NCBI GenBank assembly: GCA_902786505.1
Contig: CADACS010000006.1
Location: forward strand, 1-64,000
Reading direction: 5' to 3'
Length of the DNA stretch: 64,000 nt
Source of the DNA: an uncultured Planctomycetota bacterium
Lineage (GTDB): Bacteria > Planctomycetota > Planctomycetia > Pirellulales > Thermoguttaceae
A program made the translations under genes and the position numbers. Positions 17,656 to 26,500 of this stretch are shown in pieces. Numbering within the stretch: the stretch's first letter is position 1; each line of letters starts with the position of its first letter. The notes under the pieces are model-generated. The model did no database searches, was not told where the DNA came from, and saw only the letters and a list, made by a program, of their open reading frames with translations.

Positions 17656-17737
17656 CGCTTTCGCGACTCGACGCGTTAAGGTTGAAAGATCTTAATTCTT
17701 CGAGTCAACCTCGCGCCTAACGGTTAATCCGTCTTCA

Positions 17738-17778
17738 AAACGCTCCGAGCGATTCCAACGAATTCGTTCGGAGCGTTT
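17738..17778 (+). terminator. Hairpin terminator of the YTV gene
   Basis: AAACGCTCCGA (17738-17748) pairs with TCGGAGCGTTT (17768-17778). Only a short T-run follows, so termination may be partial. Confidence 0.55.
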
Positions 17779-17876
17779 GACGTTTCTTGCGCGCTTTCTC
17801 CAACGCGCTCTTGAGATTTCTCCGTTTCCGATTACAATCCGGGAAAACGCGTCCCTTAACGAAAGGCTGTCCCCTC

Positions 17877-18749
17877 ATGGAACCCGTCTCGCTCGACTGT
17901 ACCCTCTGCATTCTCAATCAAGCGCTGCAAGCCGCGCGAATCGCCAGCAGCGACGTCGAAACGCACGCGAGAATCGTCGAAAGAACAATGCGCAAGTCGC
18001 TCGAGCTCGGGCTCGACGCCGATCCGCCCCTGTTCGGCACGATCGTGCACCGTATTGTGCGCGAAGAGACGGGCGATCCCGATCCGTACTACGCGGAGAA
18101 GAAGCGGTTCAATAAGCTTGCGCTGGAGATGATTGATCTCGTTCGTTCCAAGATAGCCGCGGCCGACGACGAATTCGAAGCCACGGTCCGGTTCGCGATT
18201 GCGGGCAACTCGATCGACTTTGCGCGCGGCGCGCTCGACGAAAAGAAGATCGACGAAGCGATACGGGCGGCCGTTTATCAGCCGACGGTCGGATCCTATC
18301 AGGCGCTGCGCGCCGCCGTCGACGCCGCCAAGACGATCCTCTACATTACCGACAACGCGGGCGAAATCGTCTACGACCGGCTCCTTGTAGAGCTCTTAAC
18401 GAAGAAGTACGGCAAAGACGTCACGGTCGTCGTGCGCGGCAAGCCGATCCTCAACGACGCGCTCCTCGAAGACGCGCAGGAAGTCGGCATGACCGACGTC
18501 GCGCCGGTCGTCGGGAACGGCGGCGACGGGCTGGGCGTCATCTTCGAATTCGTTTCCGACGAGTTCAAAGAGAAGTACGCGAACGCGGATCTCGTTATCT
18601 GCAAAGGGCTCGCGAATTTCGAGACGCTCGGCGTAGGACCGCGCGAAATCACGCCGAAAAAGATCGCCTTCCTCTTTAAGGCGAAGTGTCCGTTCATCGC
18701 CAAACGCGCGGGGGCGAACTACGGCGATCTGGTCGTGCGCGTTTCGTAA
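17877..18749 (+). CDS. DUF89/ARMT1-like metal-dependent phosphatase
   Basis: This is a 290-residue protein from the ATG at 17877, with AAAGG upstream; a start at 17787 would add a non-conserved Arg-rich piece. It belongs to the DUF89 (ARMT1-like) family, which includes damage-control phosphatases that hydrolyse phosphorylated metabolites. Family signatures are the N-terminal Cys pair DCTLCILNQAL, the metal-binding ITDNAGEIVYDR and the late KGLANFETLG motif. The CxxC pair is typical of the stand-alone prokaryotic subgroup. The substrate is unknown. It is a single gene between terminators. Confidence 0.87.
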   Translation: MEPVSLDCTLCILNQALQAARIASSDVETHARIVERTMRKSLELGLDADPPLFGTIVHRIVREETGDPDPYYAEKKRFNKLALEMIDLVRSKIAAADDEFEATVRFAIAGNSIDFARGALDEKKIDEAIRAAVYQPTVGSYQALRAAVDAAKTILYITDNAGEIVYDRLLVELLTKKYGKDVTVVVRGKPILNDALLEDAQEVGMTDVAPVVGNGGDGLGVIFEFVSDEFKEKYANADLVICKGLANFETLGVGPREITPKKIAFLFKAKCPFIAKRAGANYGDLVVRVS

Positions 18750-18772
18750 CGCTCCGATTGCCAGCCGGCAAT

Positions 18773-18822
18773 AAAAAAGGACGCCGAGCCGATCTTTCGG
18801 TTCGACGTCCTTTTCTTTTTTC
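18773..18822. terminator. Bidirectional terminator between the DUF89 gene and rex
   Basis: A 14-base stem (18779-18792 with 18797-18810) is flanked by TTTTCTTTTTT on the plus strand and TTTTTTATT on the minus strand. It serves both convergent genes. Confidence 0.85.
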
Positions 18823-18836
18823 AGGCGCGCCTCAAA

Positions 18837-19484
18837 TTAAGCGCGGTTCTTCATCTGGCTCGTCAGCAGCGCAAAGCTCTCCGATAATTTCACGTTCTCG
18901 CACAGAACGTAATCCGGGAGCTCCAAAACGGCGGGCGCGTAGTTCCAGATAGCGCGCACGCCGACCTCGACGAGCTGATTCGCGACCGTCTGCGCGGCGC
19001 TCGCGGGCGCCGTGATAACGCCCATCTCGACCATAATATCGTATCCGTTGAGCATCTTCGCGCACCCGAGCATATCGTCGACCGGCATGACTTTGTGCCC
19101 CTTAATAGAGGACCCGAAAAGCGCGGGATTCGAATCAAAAACCCCGACGATATTGAGGCCGTGCTCGGCGAACCCTTGGTAGTTGATAATGGCGGCGCCA
19201 AGATTGCCCGCTCCCACGAGAAACGCGTTTGTCTTGCGGTTCCAGCCGAGAAAGTCCTGAATCGCGTCGATGAGTTCGTCGATCGAGTAGCCGACCTTAG
19301 GACGCCCGGAAACGCCCGTTACCGAAAGATCTTTGCGCACCTGAACGCTCTGCTGACCGAGTTCTTCGGCTATCCGCGTACAGGACGTTACCCGCTCGCC
19401 GCGCGCGCGCGCCGCCTTGAGAAGACGAAGGTACCCCGGAAGACGGCGGATACTGGGCGTGGGGAGATTTTTGGTAGGGATCAT
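18837..19484 (-). CDS. rex: Redox-sensing transcriptional repressor Rex
   Basis: The 215-residue form starting at 19484 (MIPTKNLPTPSIRRLPGYLR) matches the usual Rex start and length. In-frame ATGs at 19538 and 19544 would add about 20 residues. Residues 10-80 are the winged helix (SVQVRKDLS recognition region). From about 85 a Rossmann domain with GAGNLGAAI binds NADH/NAD+, so DNA binding responds to the redox ratio. The C-terminal helix swaps between subunits. Rex usually represses fermentation and respiration genes; none lie nearby. No clear ribosome site precedes any start. Confidence 0.92.
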   Translation of the reverse strand: MIPTKNLPTPSIRRLPGYLRLLKAARARGERVTSCTRIAEELGQQSVQVRKDLSVTGVSGRPKVGYSIDELIDAIQDFLGWNRKTNAFLVGAGNLGAAIINYQGFAEHGLNIVGVFDSNPALFGSSIKGHKVMPVDDMLGCAKMLNGYDIMVEMGVITAPASAAQTVANQLVEVGVRAIWNYAPAVLELPDYVLCENVKLSESFALLTSQMKNRA

Positions 19485-19552
19485 AGCGTTCGGAAAACTG
19501 GAAGGGGTCGTCAGACCGTTCGGCGCAACGGCGCGCATATACATGTCCCGTT

Positions 19553-19580
19553 ATTTTACCGCAAGGAGCCGTCAAGGCAA
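19553..19580 (-). promoter_or_regulatory. Promoter of rex
   Basis: On the minus strand, TTGCCT (19580-19575) and TAAAAT (19558-19553) are spaced by 16 bases. The expected transcript starts near 19546, which favours the 19484 start codon. No Rex-type operator is evident. Confidence 0.45.
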
Positions 19581-19654
19581 GCGGGTCGCGCAGCCTCGCG
19601 CGCAAACTGCCCGATAATTTGAAAAGAAAAGTTCAATAATTGACCAAAAGTCGC

Positions 19655-19682
19655 TTGAAAAAAAGGAACCGTCTGATATAAT
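19655..19682 (+). promoter_or_regulatory. Promoter of tRNA-Gly
   Basis: TTGAAA (19655-19660) and TATAAT (19677-19682) have a 16-base spacer, ending 42 bases before the tRNA. Confidence 0.65.
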
Positions 19683-19724
19683 CGCGATAGTTGCGTCGGC
19701 GACCGGTCCGGCGTTTCGCAATAT

Positions 19725-19795
19725 GCGTCCGTAGTGTAGCGGCAACACGGTAGCTTCCCAAGCTCCAGTTGTGGGTTCGACTCCCATCGGACGCT
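19725..19795 (+). tRNA. tRNA-Gly (anticodon CCC)
   Basis: The 71-base tRNA has the acceptor stem GCGTCCG/CGGACGC, the anticodon loop TTCCCAA (anticodon CCC, reading GGG) and the T arm GTGGGTTCGACTCCCAT. CCA is not encoded. The anticodon stem has one mismatch. It ends 176 bp before the OstA-like gene and may be co-transcribed with it. Confidence 0.92.
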
Positions 19796-19971
19796 CTTTT
19801 TATTTCTTGCCGAAACTTCCCTTCTTCTCTAACTTAACGCGCCGTAGCTCTTTTCCTCTTGATTGTCCTCTGGGGAATCGCTATCCTCTTTCGAACCCGG
19901 CGCGCGGTCGCTTCGTTCGGGCGTCGGACGGTCCGGTTAGGGAAAAGGGCAATTTGTCACAGGGAAAAAGA

Positions 19972-22900
19972 ATGGCGTTGAGACACTTTAAAATAGCCGC
20001 TGCCGCCGTAGGGGTTATGATCGCCTTCGCGTTCGTATACGACCGCGTTTTCCACGTGCAGCCCGTGGAGAATCCGCCGACCGCATATCGACTGAATCAG
20101 GGAGACGGTCAGACCGAAGCCGACGGCGAAAACCGGCCCGACGCGCAAGCGCAGAACGGCGCGGAAGAAGGGGGCGATTCGCTCGATCGCGTCGCGCCCG
20201 AACTCGTCTCGCTCTTTCCGCCGGGCGACTGGCGGCGAACGAACGCGAATATTCTCATACCGTCGGGCCGCGAATGCTTCTTCTTCTCGCAAGGGAGCCC
20301 GCGGTTTGAAGCGAATTCTAAAATACTCGTGCTCGGGAAAGGAACTATCGTCTTTCTGGGCGAGAAAAAGCCGGGCGAAACGGACGAAGAGCGCGCCGAC
20401 AGGGCGATCGTCTTTGAATCGGAAGACGATATGACGCTGGAATTCTCCGAACCGCTCATTAACTTCATGCAGGGAGACGGGCAGCGGCGGAAATTTGACT
20501 TCTCGCAGTTCAGCAGCGGCATGATGAGGGGCGTCGTTTCGCTGCGCGCAAAAATCGGCTCCTCCGACTTCTTAATTACGACGCGCGACGTTGGATTCAA
20601 CGCGAAACAGCTCCACACGCGAGCCAAAGTCGAGATCTATTTAGGCCCCAATAAAATCGAAGGAAAAGATCTCACGATCGACTTTGAGACGCCCTTGCGG
20701 TTCGTCTCGCGCGCGACCCAGAAAACCGAGAGTCAAGACGGAGCCTCTCAGGAGTCGCCAAAGCCGATCGACCCAATCGACGCGCTCGCGAGAGAAGGTA
20801 ATCTTGGCGCCGGATTCTCCGTCAAAAGCGTCCGGCTGGAGTCTACCCGTTCTCTCGAATTCTACTCCGATTCGCTGAGCGAATTCTCTGATAAAGATAA
20901 GAAAGAGGACGGCGAAGCGGACGATAAGCCGAGCTATCACATCGTCGCGCACGGAATAGAAAAGAACAAAGACGACGACGGCAAAAACGACGGCGGCGAA
21001 GTAAGCCAGACGGGGGCGGGAATCTACTTCTCGTCCGACCCTAACGTCTTGGGCGGATGGTGTCTGCGTTTCCAGAACAAAGTGTACGTTACCGCGTTCA
21101 AAAACGACGTCAGAATGGGGCAGATTTCGGGCGATTCGATCTATTTCTATCTCCAAGATAAAGAGATCGCGCGTCTCGCCGAGAGCGTTCCTTACGGCGC
21201 GGACGCAATCAAACGCAAAAGCGTTACGGGCGTTCTTGCGCGCCTTGTCCCCACGCGCGCGCGCGTCTTAGGACGGGAGAACCGCATCTCAATCGAGTCG
21301 CGGACGGGCTCGTATCTTCAGGCCGACGAAATCCAGTACGATATGGAACGCGGATTCGTCGATCTGATTTCGCAGCTGGTCAAACCTCAGGAGCCGCAGC
21401 AGGGCCAAGAGGCGGCTCCGGACGCCGGGAATCAAGATCAGGATCAAGCGCCAGCGCGAACGAGCCGCAACGGCAGACAGAAGACGCGTGAAGAAATCGA
21501 ACGCGAGAGAATCGAGACCGACGACCTGAGAAAAGACGAAGGGGAATTTAAATATCACGTAAAAGTCGACTTTGAAGACGAGGAGAAACACGTCCTTTTC
21601 TACTCCCCGTTCGTGCGGCTGTGGGTCAATAAGAACGCGGAATTCCACTCCGCGGAATTTCTGCCCGCGAAAACGGCGACAAAAGGCGCCGTATTCGCCT
21701 ACACGGTCGACCGAAACGGCAAACGCCAGAAATATAAGACGGTATGGAATAACGTGCTGCGAATCTATCCGGTATTCAATACGGTAACAAAAGAAACCTA
21801 TCTGAACCTGCGCGCGGAATATCCCATTACGGCGACGTCGGAGTCGTTAGGGCAATTCGATTCCAAACAGGCGTCTTTCCTCTTCCGCTTCGGCGAGCCC
21901 GACCTGACGGCGCAAACGCAGAACGTCACAGAGGTTTGGAAAGCGGAAAATCTCGTTCGGCAGGACGACGTCTATTTCCCGCTGAATTCGCTGGGGAATC
22001 TCAGACCGGTCCTCGCAAACTTTATCGACGACGCCACGTTTAAACGGAATCAGTGGCAGGCGACGATCTCCGACGCGCTTATGGTCCGGTTTCTATACGG
22101 GAAAGCGGAAGAAGGCGCCGAAAAAACGGAAGCGGAGCAGGACGGCGAAAGCGCCCCGGAAGACCTCGTTGCCGGCATGGGCAATCCCAACGAGTCGATC
22201 ATCAACCTTACGGGCGACGTTCTCGATATCGCGTGCATGCTGCGTTCTTCGCAAGACGGGTCCTATGAGCCCGATATTCTTGGGCTCGATATGCAGGGGA
22301 ACGTCAGCTTCAGAGAAAAGTACGCCGCGACGCAGGAGGTCAAAATGAATCTCCAAGCCGATCGCGCGCAGGTCCTCAACCCCGGCAAAGGAACGACTTC
22401 GGTCTATTTGCGCGGATCCAGAGGCGCGAAAGCGAAATTCAATACCGAAAAACTCTCCCTCAGCGGCGATCAAATTAAAGTCGACAGCGTGCGCAACGCG
22501 TTTATCGTCGCGGGCGAGGGCGATATCGAAATTGCGCCGTTTAAAGAGGAAGACGTAAAGGCGCGCGGTTCCGGGGAACTGGCGAAACTGACCGTCGACG
22601 AACCGATTAAGATCAACTGGTCAAAGGAACTGCGATTCGACGGGCAAACGCTGAGTTTCTCCGCCAACGAGAACGACTACGTCCTCGTTACGCAGGGCGA
22701 AAAACAGCTGCGCAGCCCGCAGATTCTACTCACGCTGAAGAATCCGGTCTCGATTTTCGACGTCAACGACAAAGACAAGCTCGACGTCGACTCGATCGTC
22801 TGCGAAGGGACTGTATTTCAGCCGATTATCGTCGACGCGATCGAAGACGTGAGCCGGCCCGACGGACGTAAAGCGCAGTTTGCCGCGATCTTGCGGCGCC

Positions 22901-23541
22901 TGAAGTACGAGGTGGCGACCGGCGAGTTTATCGCCTCGGACGGCGGCGAAATTCATGTCCTCGCGCCCGAAAACGGAAACGCGTTCTCGACCTTCGGGAA
23001 CAGTCTCGCGGGCCAGTCGAACGAACCGAAACAGAACGCCGACTCGGGCGCGCCAAGCTGGATGAAAGCGCACATGAAGTTCCAAGGAACGGTCGTCGGC
23101 AAAACGGAAACCCGCGAAGCGACGCTTGAAAACGGCGTCCGGCTCGCCGTCGCGTCCGTCGCCGATCCAAACGCGGACGTCGACGTCGACAATCCTTCGG
23201 CATGTCCGCCGGACTGCGCCTATATTGAAAGCCAGAAGGCGTATCTCAAAGCGATCGAAGCGCCGCCGGCCGCGCCCGGAGGACAGAATGAGCAGAATAT
23301 CGAGATCGAAGCGAAACAGAACGTCGTCTTCAAGCAAAAAGACGTCGAAGGAATCTGCGACGCGCTCCGGTACGTTTCCGCAAAGAAGCTCGTCGTCCTC
23401 GCCGGCGACAATACGAAGAAAGCGGCGCTCTACCGTCAGCCGTATCCCGGCGCGCAAAGGGAACAACTCGGAGAATTCGACCGCGCCACATATCAGCTCG
23501 ACACGCAGGAGCTAAGCGTCGAAGCGCTCTCGCATGACTAG
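19972..23541 (+). CDS. Large membrane-anchored OstA/LptA-like beta-strand-rich protein
   Basis: The ATG at 19972 follows AGGGAAAA, giving 1189 residues; no stop precedes it in frame back into the tRNA, so the ribosome site decides the start. Residues 5-24 form a signal anchor (ALRHFKIAAAAVGVMIAFAF). After an acidic linker, most of the protein is short alternating strands with recurring patterns such as LRGSRGAKAKFNTEKLSLSG and VIFESEDDMTLEFSEPL. These resemble the LptA/OstA jelly-roll repeats that carry lipopolysaccharide. A Gln/Glu-rich linker lies at about residues 465-520. With lpxA elsewhere in the window, a role in lipid A transport is a fair guess but not shown. The gene converges on the helicase gene with 17 bp between stops. 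Confidence 0.5.
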   Translation: MALRHFKIAAAAVGVMIAFAFVYDRVFHVQPVENPPTAYRLNQGDGQTEADGENRPDAQAQNGAEEGGDSLDRVAPELVSLFPPGDWRRTNANILIPSGRECFFFSQGSPRFEANSKILVLGKGTIVFLGEKKPGETDEERADRAIVFESEDDMTLEFSEPLINFMQGDGQRRKFDFSQFSSGMMRGVVSLRAKIGSSDFLITTRDVGFNAKQLHTRAKVEIYLGPNKIEGKDLTIDFETPLRFVSRATQKTESQDGASQESPKPIDPIDALAREGNLGAGFSVKSVRLESTRSLEFYSDSLSEFSDKDKKEDGEADDKPSYHIVAHGIEKNKDDDGKNDGGEVSQTGAGIYFSSDPNVLGGWCLRFQNKVYVTAFKNDVRMGQISGDSIYFYLQDKEIARLAESVPYGADAIKRKSVTGVLARLVPTRARVLGRENRISIESRTGSYLQADEIQYDMERGFVDLISQLVKPQEPQQGQEAAPDAGNQDQDQAPARTSRNGRQKTREEIERERIETDDLRKDEGEFKYHVKVDFEDEEKHVLFYSPFVRLWVNKNAEFHSAEFLPAKTATKGAVFAYTVDRNGKRQKYKTVWNNVLRIYPVFNTVTKETYLNLRAEYPITATSESLGQFDSKQASFLFRFGEPDLTAQTQNVTEVWKAENLVRQDDVYFPLNSLGNLRPVLANFIDDATFKRNQWQATISDALMVRFLYGKAEEGAEKTEAEQDGESAPEDLVAGMGNPNESIINLTGDVLDIACMLRSSQDGSYEPDILGLDMQGNVSFREKYAATQEVKMNLQADRAQVLNPGKGTTSVYLRGSRGAKAKFNTEKLSLSGDQIKVDSVRNAFIVAGEGDIEIAPFKEEDVKARGSGELAKLTVDEPIKINWSKELRFDGQTLSFSANENDYVLVTQGEKQLRSPQILLTLKNPVSIFDVNDKDKLDVDSIVCEGTVFQPIIVDAIEDVSRPDGRKAQFAAILRRLKYEVATGEFIASDGGEIHVLAPENGNAFSTFGNSLAGQSNEPKQNADSGAPSWMKAHMKFQGTVVGKTETREATLENGVRLAVASVADPNADVDVDNPSACPPDCAYIESQKAYLKAIEAPPAAPGGQNEQNIEIEAKQNVVFKQKDVEGICDALRYVSAKKLVVLAGDNTKKAALYRQPYPGAQREQLGEFDRATYQLDTQELSVEALSHD

Positions 23542-23558
23542 TCGGCAAGCGCCCGATT

Positions 23559-26500
23559 TCAGAAGTAAAGTTTCCGTTTCAAATGAATATCGGGCAAGAT
23601 AACCGCCGTTTCTTCGGCGTCCTCCTTCCCTTTCCACGCAACGATGAAACGCACGTTTGCGGAAGACGGGTAGTACCGACTTCTCTGCAGCTTGTAAAGT
23701 CTATCGCGACAGACCTTGGAAAGCTTCGCGACCGGAACGTTTCGCCCGTCTATCTCGGCAAACAGACAACCGTCCGACAGCGTCAACGGCGTTCCGCTGC
23801 GAAGTTTAAATATTGAGTTCTTCTTGCCTTTGAAGAAATCGAGCACGACGTCTCTGTGCGAAAGCTGCAAAGAAATGTCTTCCGGCTCGCCATAGTTGTT
23901 ATCGTCGTCGGTAAATTCTACGCCCGGAACGTGGAATTGAGAAAAGACGTCGGTATTGCAATAGACGTACAATTCCTTTTTCGCTCTCGTCAGACCGACA
24001 TAAACAGCCCGTTTTTTCGCTTCGGTCATGGGGGAGCTGTCCTCGTTCAGCATCATATAGACGACGTCGAATTCGCGCCCCTTGGCTTTATGAATTGTCG
24101 ATACGAAAACGGTCTCGTTCCCGCTTTCGTAAAAATCCTCTAACTTGGATTCCCAAACAAACTCTTCGAAATCGCTGAGATACTTCTTCCGGTTAGCCTC
24201 TTCAAAAACCTGAATCAACCTTCCGCAAATATCGATACAGGCGCTGTCTCCGTATTGCTCAAATAACGCGCCTTTTGCGTCGTTCCATATCTCGTCGGAA
24301 ATAACAGAAGACTGCTCCTTATTCTTAATCCGCTTTAAGAAAAAACGCATTTCCGTCAGGTCGTAAAGATTGAATCTGTCGATCGACTGAATTAACTTGG
24401 CCGGAATTTCGTTTCTGAGAAGCGCTCCCTGAATCTGAAGCGCTTCGTCGTTTGTATTCGTGAGCACGCAACGTTTACAATCGCCGGGATTCTGAAGAAT
24501 CCGCCTGAGAATTGGGACCGACATGTTCTTTCCGCGAAAGCGTGTAACGACAACCTTTCCTTCGTCGTTCTGAACCGCCTTAATCGGCGCGGATTTCATA
24601 CGGTCCTGAATAGCGGACGCAAACGCGTTCGCAAACGCGACGATCGAAGACTTACTGCGATAGTTTTCCGTCATCTCATATTTGACGGCGCCATGTTCTT
24701 CGATTAAAGAACGCATATACTTCGAGTCCGAACCGCGAAATTCAAAGATATTCTGATCGTCGTCCCCCACCGCGATCACGCGCATGTCCCCGTTGACCTG
24801 CATGAGAGCGAGAATTAGGTTAAACTCGTTCTCGTCCATATCTTGCGCTTCGTCTAAAACCAAAACGCTCTTGACAATCTTCCCCTGTTCGGCTTCTCCT
24901 TTGCGGATTAGTTCAACGGCGTTCTTAACGGCGTCGTTTGAGTTTTCCAAGTTGCCTTTCTTGCCAAGCAGGTCAAAGCAGTACGAATGAAACGTCTTGA
25001 TATTCACATAATTTGCGGTAGTTCCAATAAGCGCGACAAGACGTTTTTTAAATTCTGTCGCCGCGGCGCGCGAAAAAGTCAGCATTAAAAGCTGTTCTTT
25101 TTTAACGTCTTCCATTAGGATCAACGAGGCAAGTTTATGAACGAGAACGCGCGTTTTGCCGCTCCCGGGACCGGCCGCTACTACTATGCGTTTAGATTCC
25201 GCGTCGTCTATAATCCTCTTTTGAATTTCAGAGAGTTCGCCAAAGATCTGCCGGTATTTTTTAGCGGTAATATTGCGGTCGATTTCCTTAGCGCTGTCGC
25301 CTTTGAAATACTTAGCGATAAACTTTCGAAAATCTAATTGAAAATAATCTCTAACGAACTGCAGCGCTTTTTCGTAATTGCTCACCATTAAGTTGGCGAA
25401 CTCGCCTACAATGTGAATCTGCCGGATCTTCTGACAATAGAATTCGTTAAGAAAACTGTAGTCTTCTTTTTTATATCTTATTCGGTTGTCGGTTATAAGG
25501 CGGTTGATCTCCATTGCGTTATAGAGCACAAGAAAACCGCCTTCTATGCGCAGCGCGCCGATTTTGGAAAGATAAAGAAGAGCGTCTTCCACGTCCGAAA
25601 GCTGGACCGTATTACCGTCGGCAAAAAGATTAGAGGCCGAGCGATATTCGTTATAAAGCCCGACAAGGGAAAACAGAACCGGTTTCTCCTCGCCTATAGA
25701 AACCTCCGTCTCTCTTGCTTTTGCGTAAAGCGAGCGCAGAATAAAACGGCACAGTTCTATTCTTAAACGGTACTTTTCGAGCAGTTTTTTGACTTCACGC
25801 GTTGGAACCAGCTCTATCTCGTTGGCAGGACCGTTTTCCGATTTGCGTATATTACTCTTAATGACATGATAATATATCAGCGTTCGGAGATTCTTTATGT
25901 TCGACGAAAATATCCCCTGCGCTAACGCCGATTCATTAAGATCCTTGAAATTAAAGGTCTTTCCTTCATCCGGCAACTGAGACAAAAGAAAGTTTTCGAG
26001 CTTTGCAAACCGTTTCAAAACGCCCGAAGATTTATTCTCCGTATCGGACGCAAGGATATACGCCGACATATCCTGCGTATCGGCAAGAAGGCCCGTCTGC
26101 CGCATGAGGTTAATCGCCCCAATGACTTCGCTTTTCGTTAAGCCAAGTATATCCGCAAGATAATCGACTCTCGACTCGGCAAGGTCGCTTCCGGCGATCG
26201 CGGCGCTCCTGCTCGAGATTAGCGCTTTAATAATGCGTTTGGCGTGAAGACGTTGGTCTTCGGAAAACAGACGCGACTGTTCTATCCGCAGCGACGCTTC
26301 GCGCATATCTTTCGCCAAGATGCTCGTCGCATAAACATGCGGCGTATTCCTTCCGCGCTTGACATAACCGGCCTTTTCGAGCGCTGAAACTGCCGTTTTA
26401 ACGCGCGTTTCTATATCGTAGACTTCGTCGTCCCATCCCGCTTGACGCGCAATTTCCAGCGGCGAACAGCACACGCACGGACGGTTTTTCGTCAACTCTT

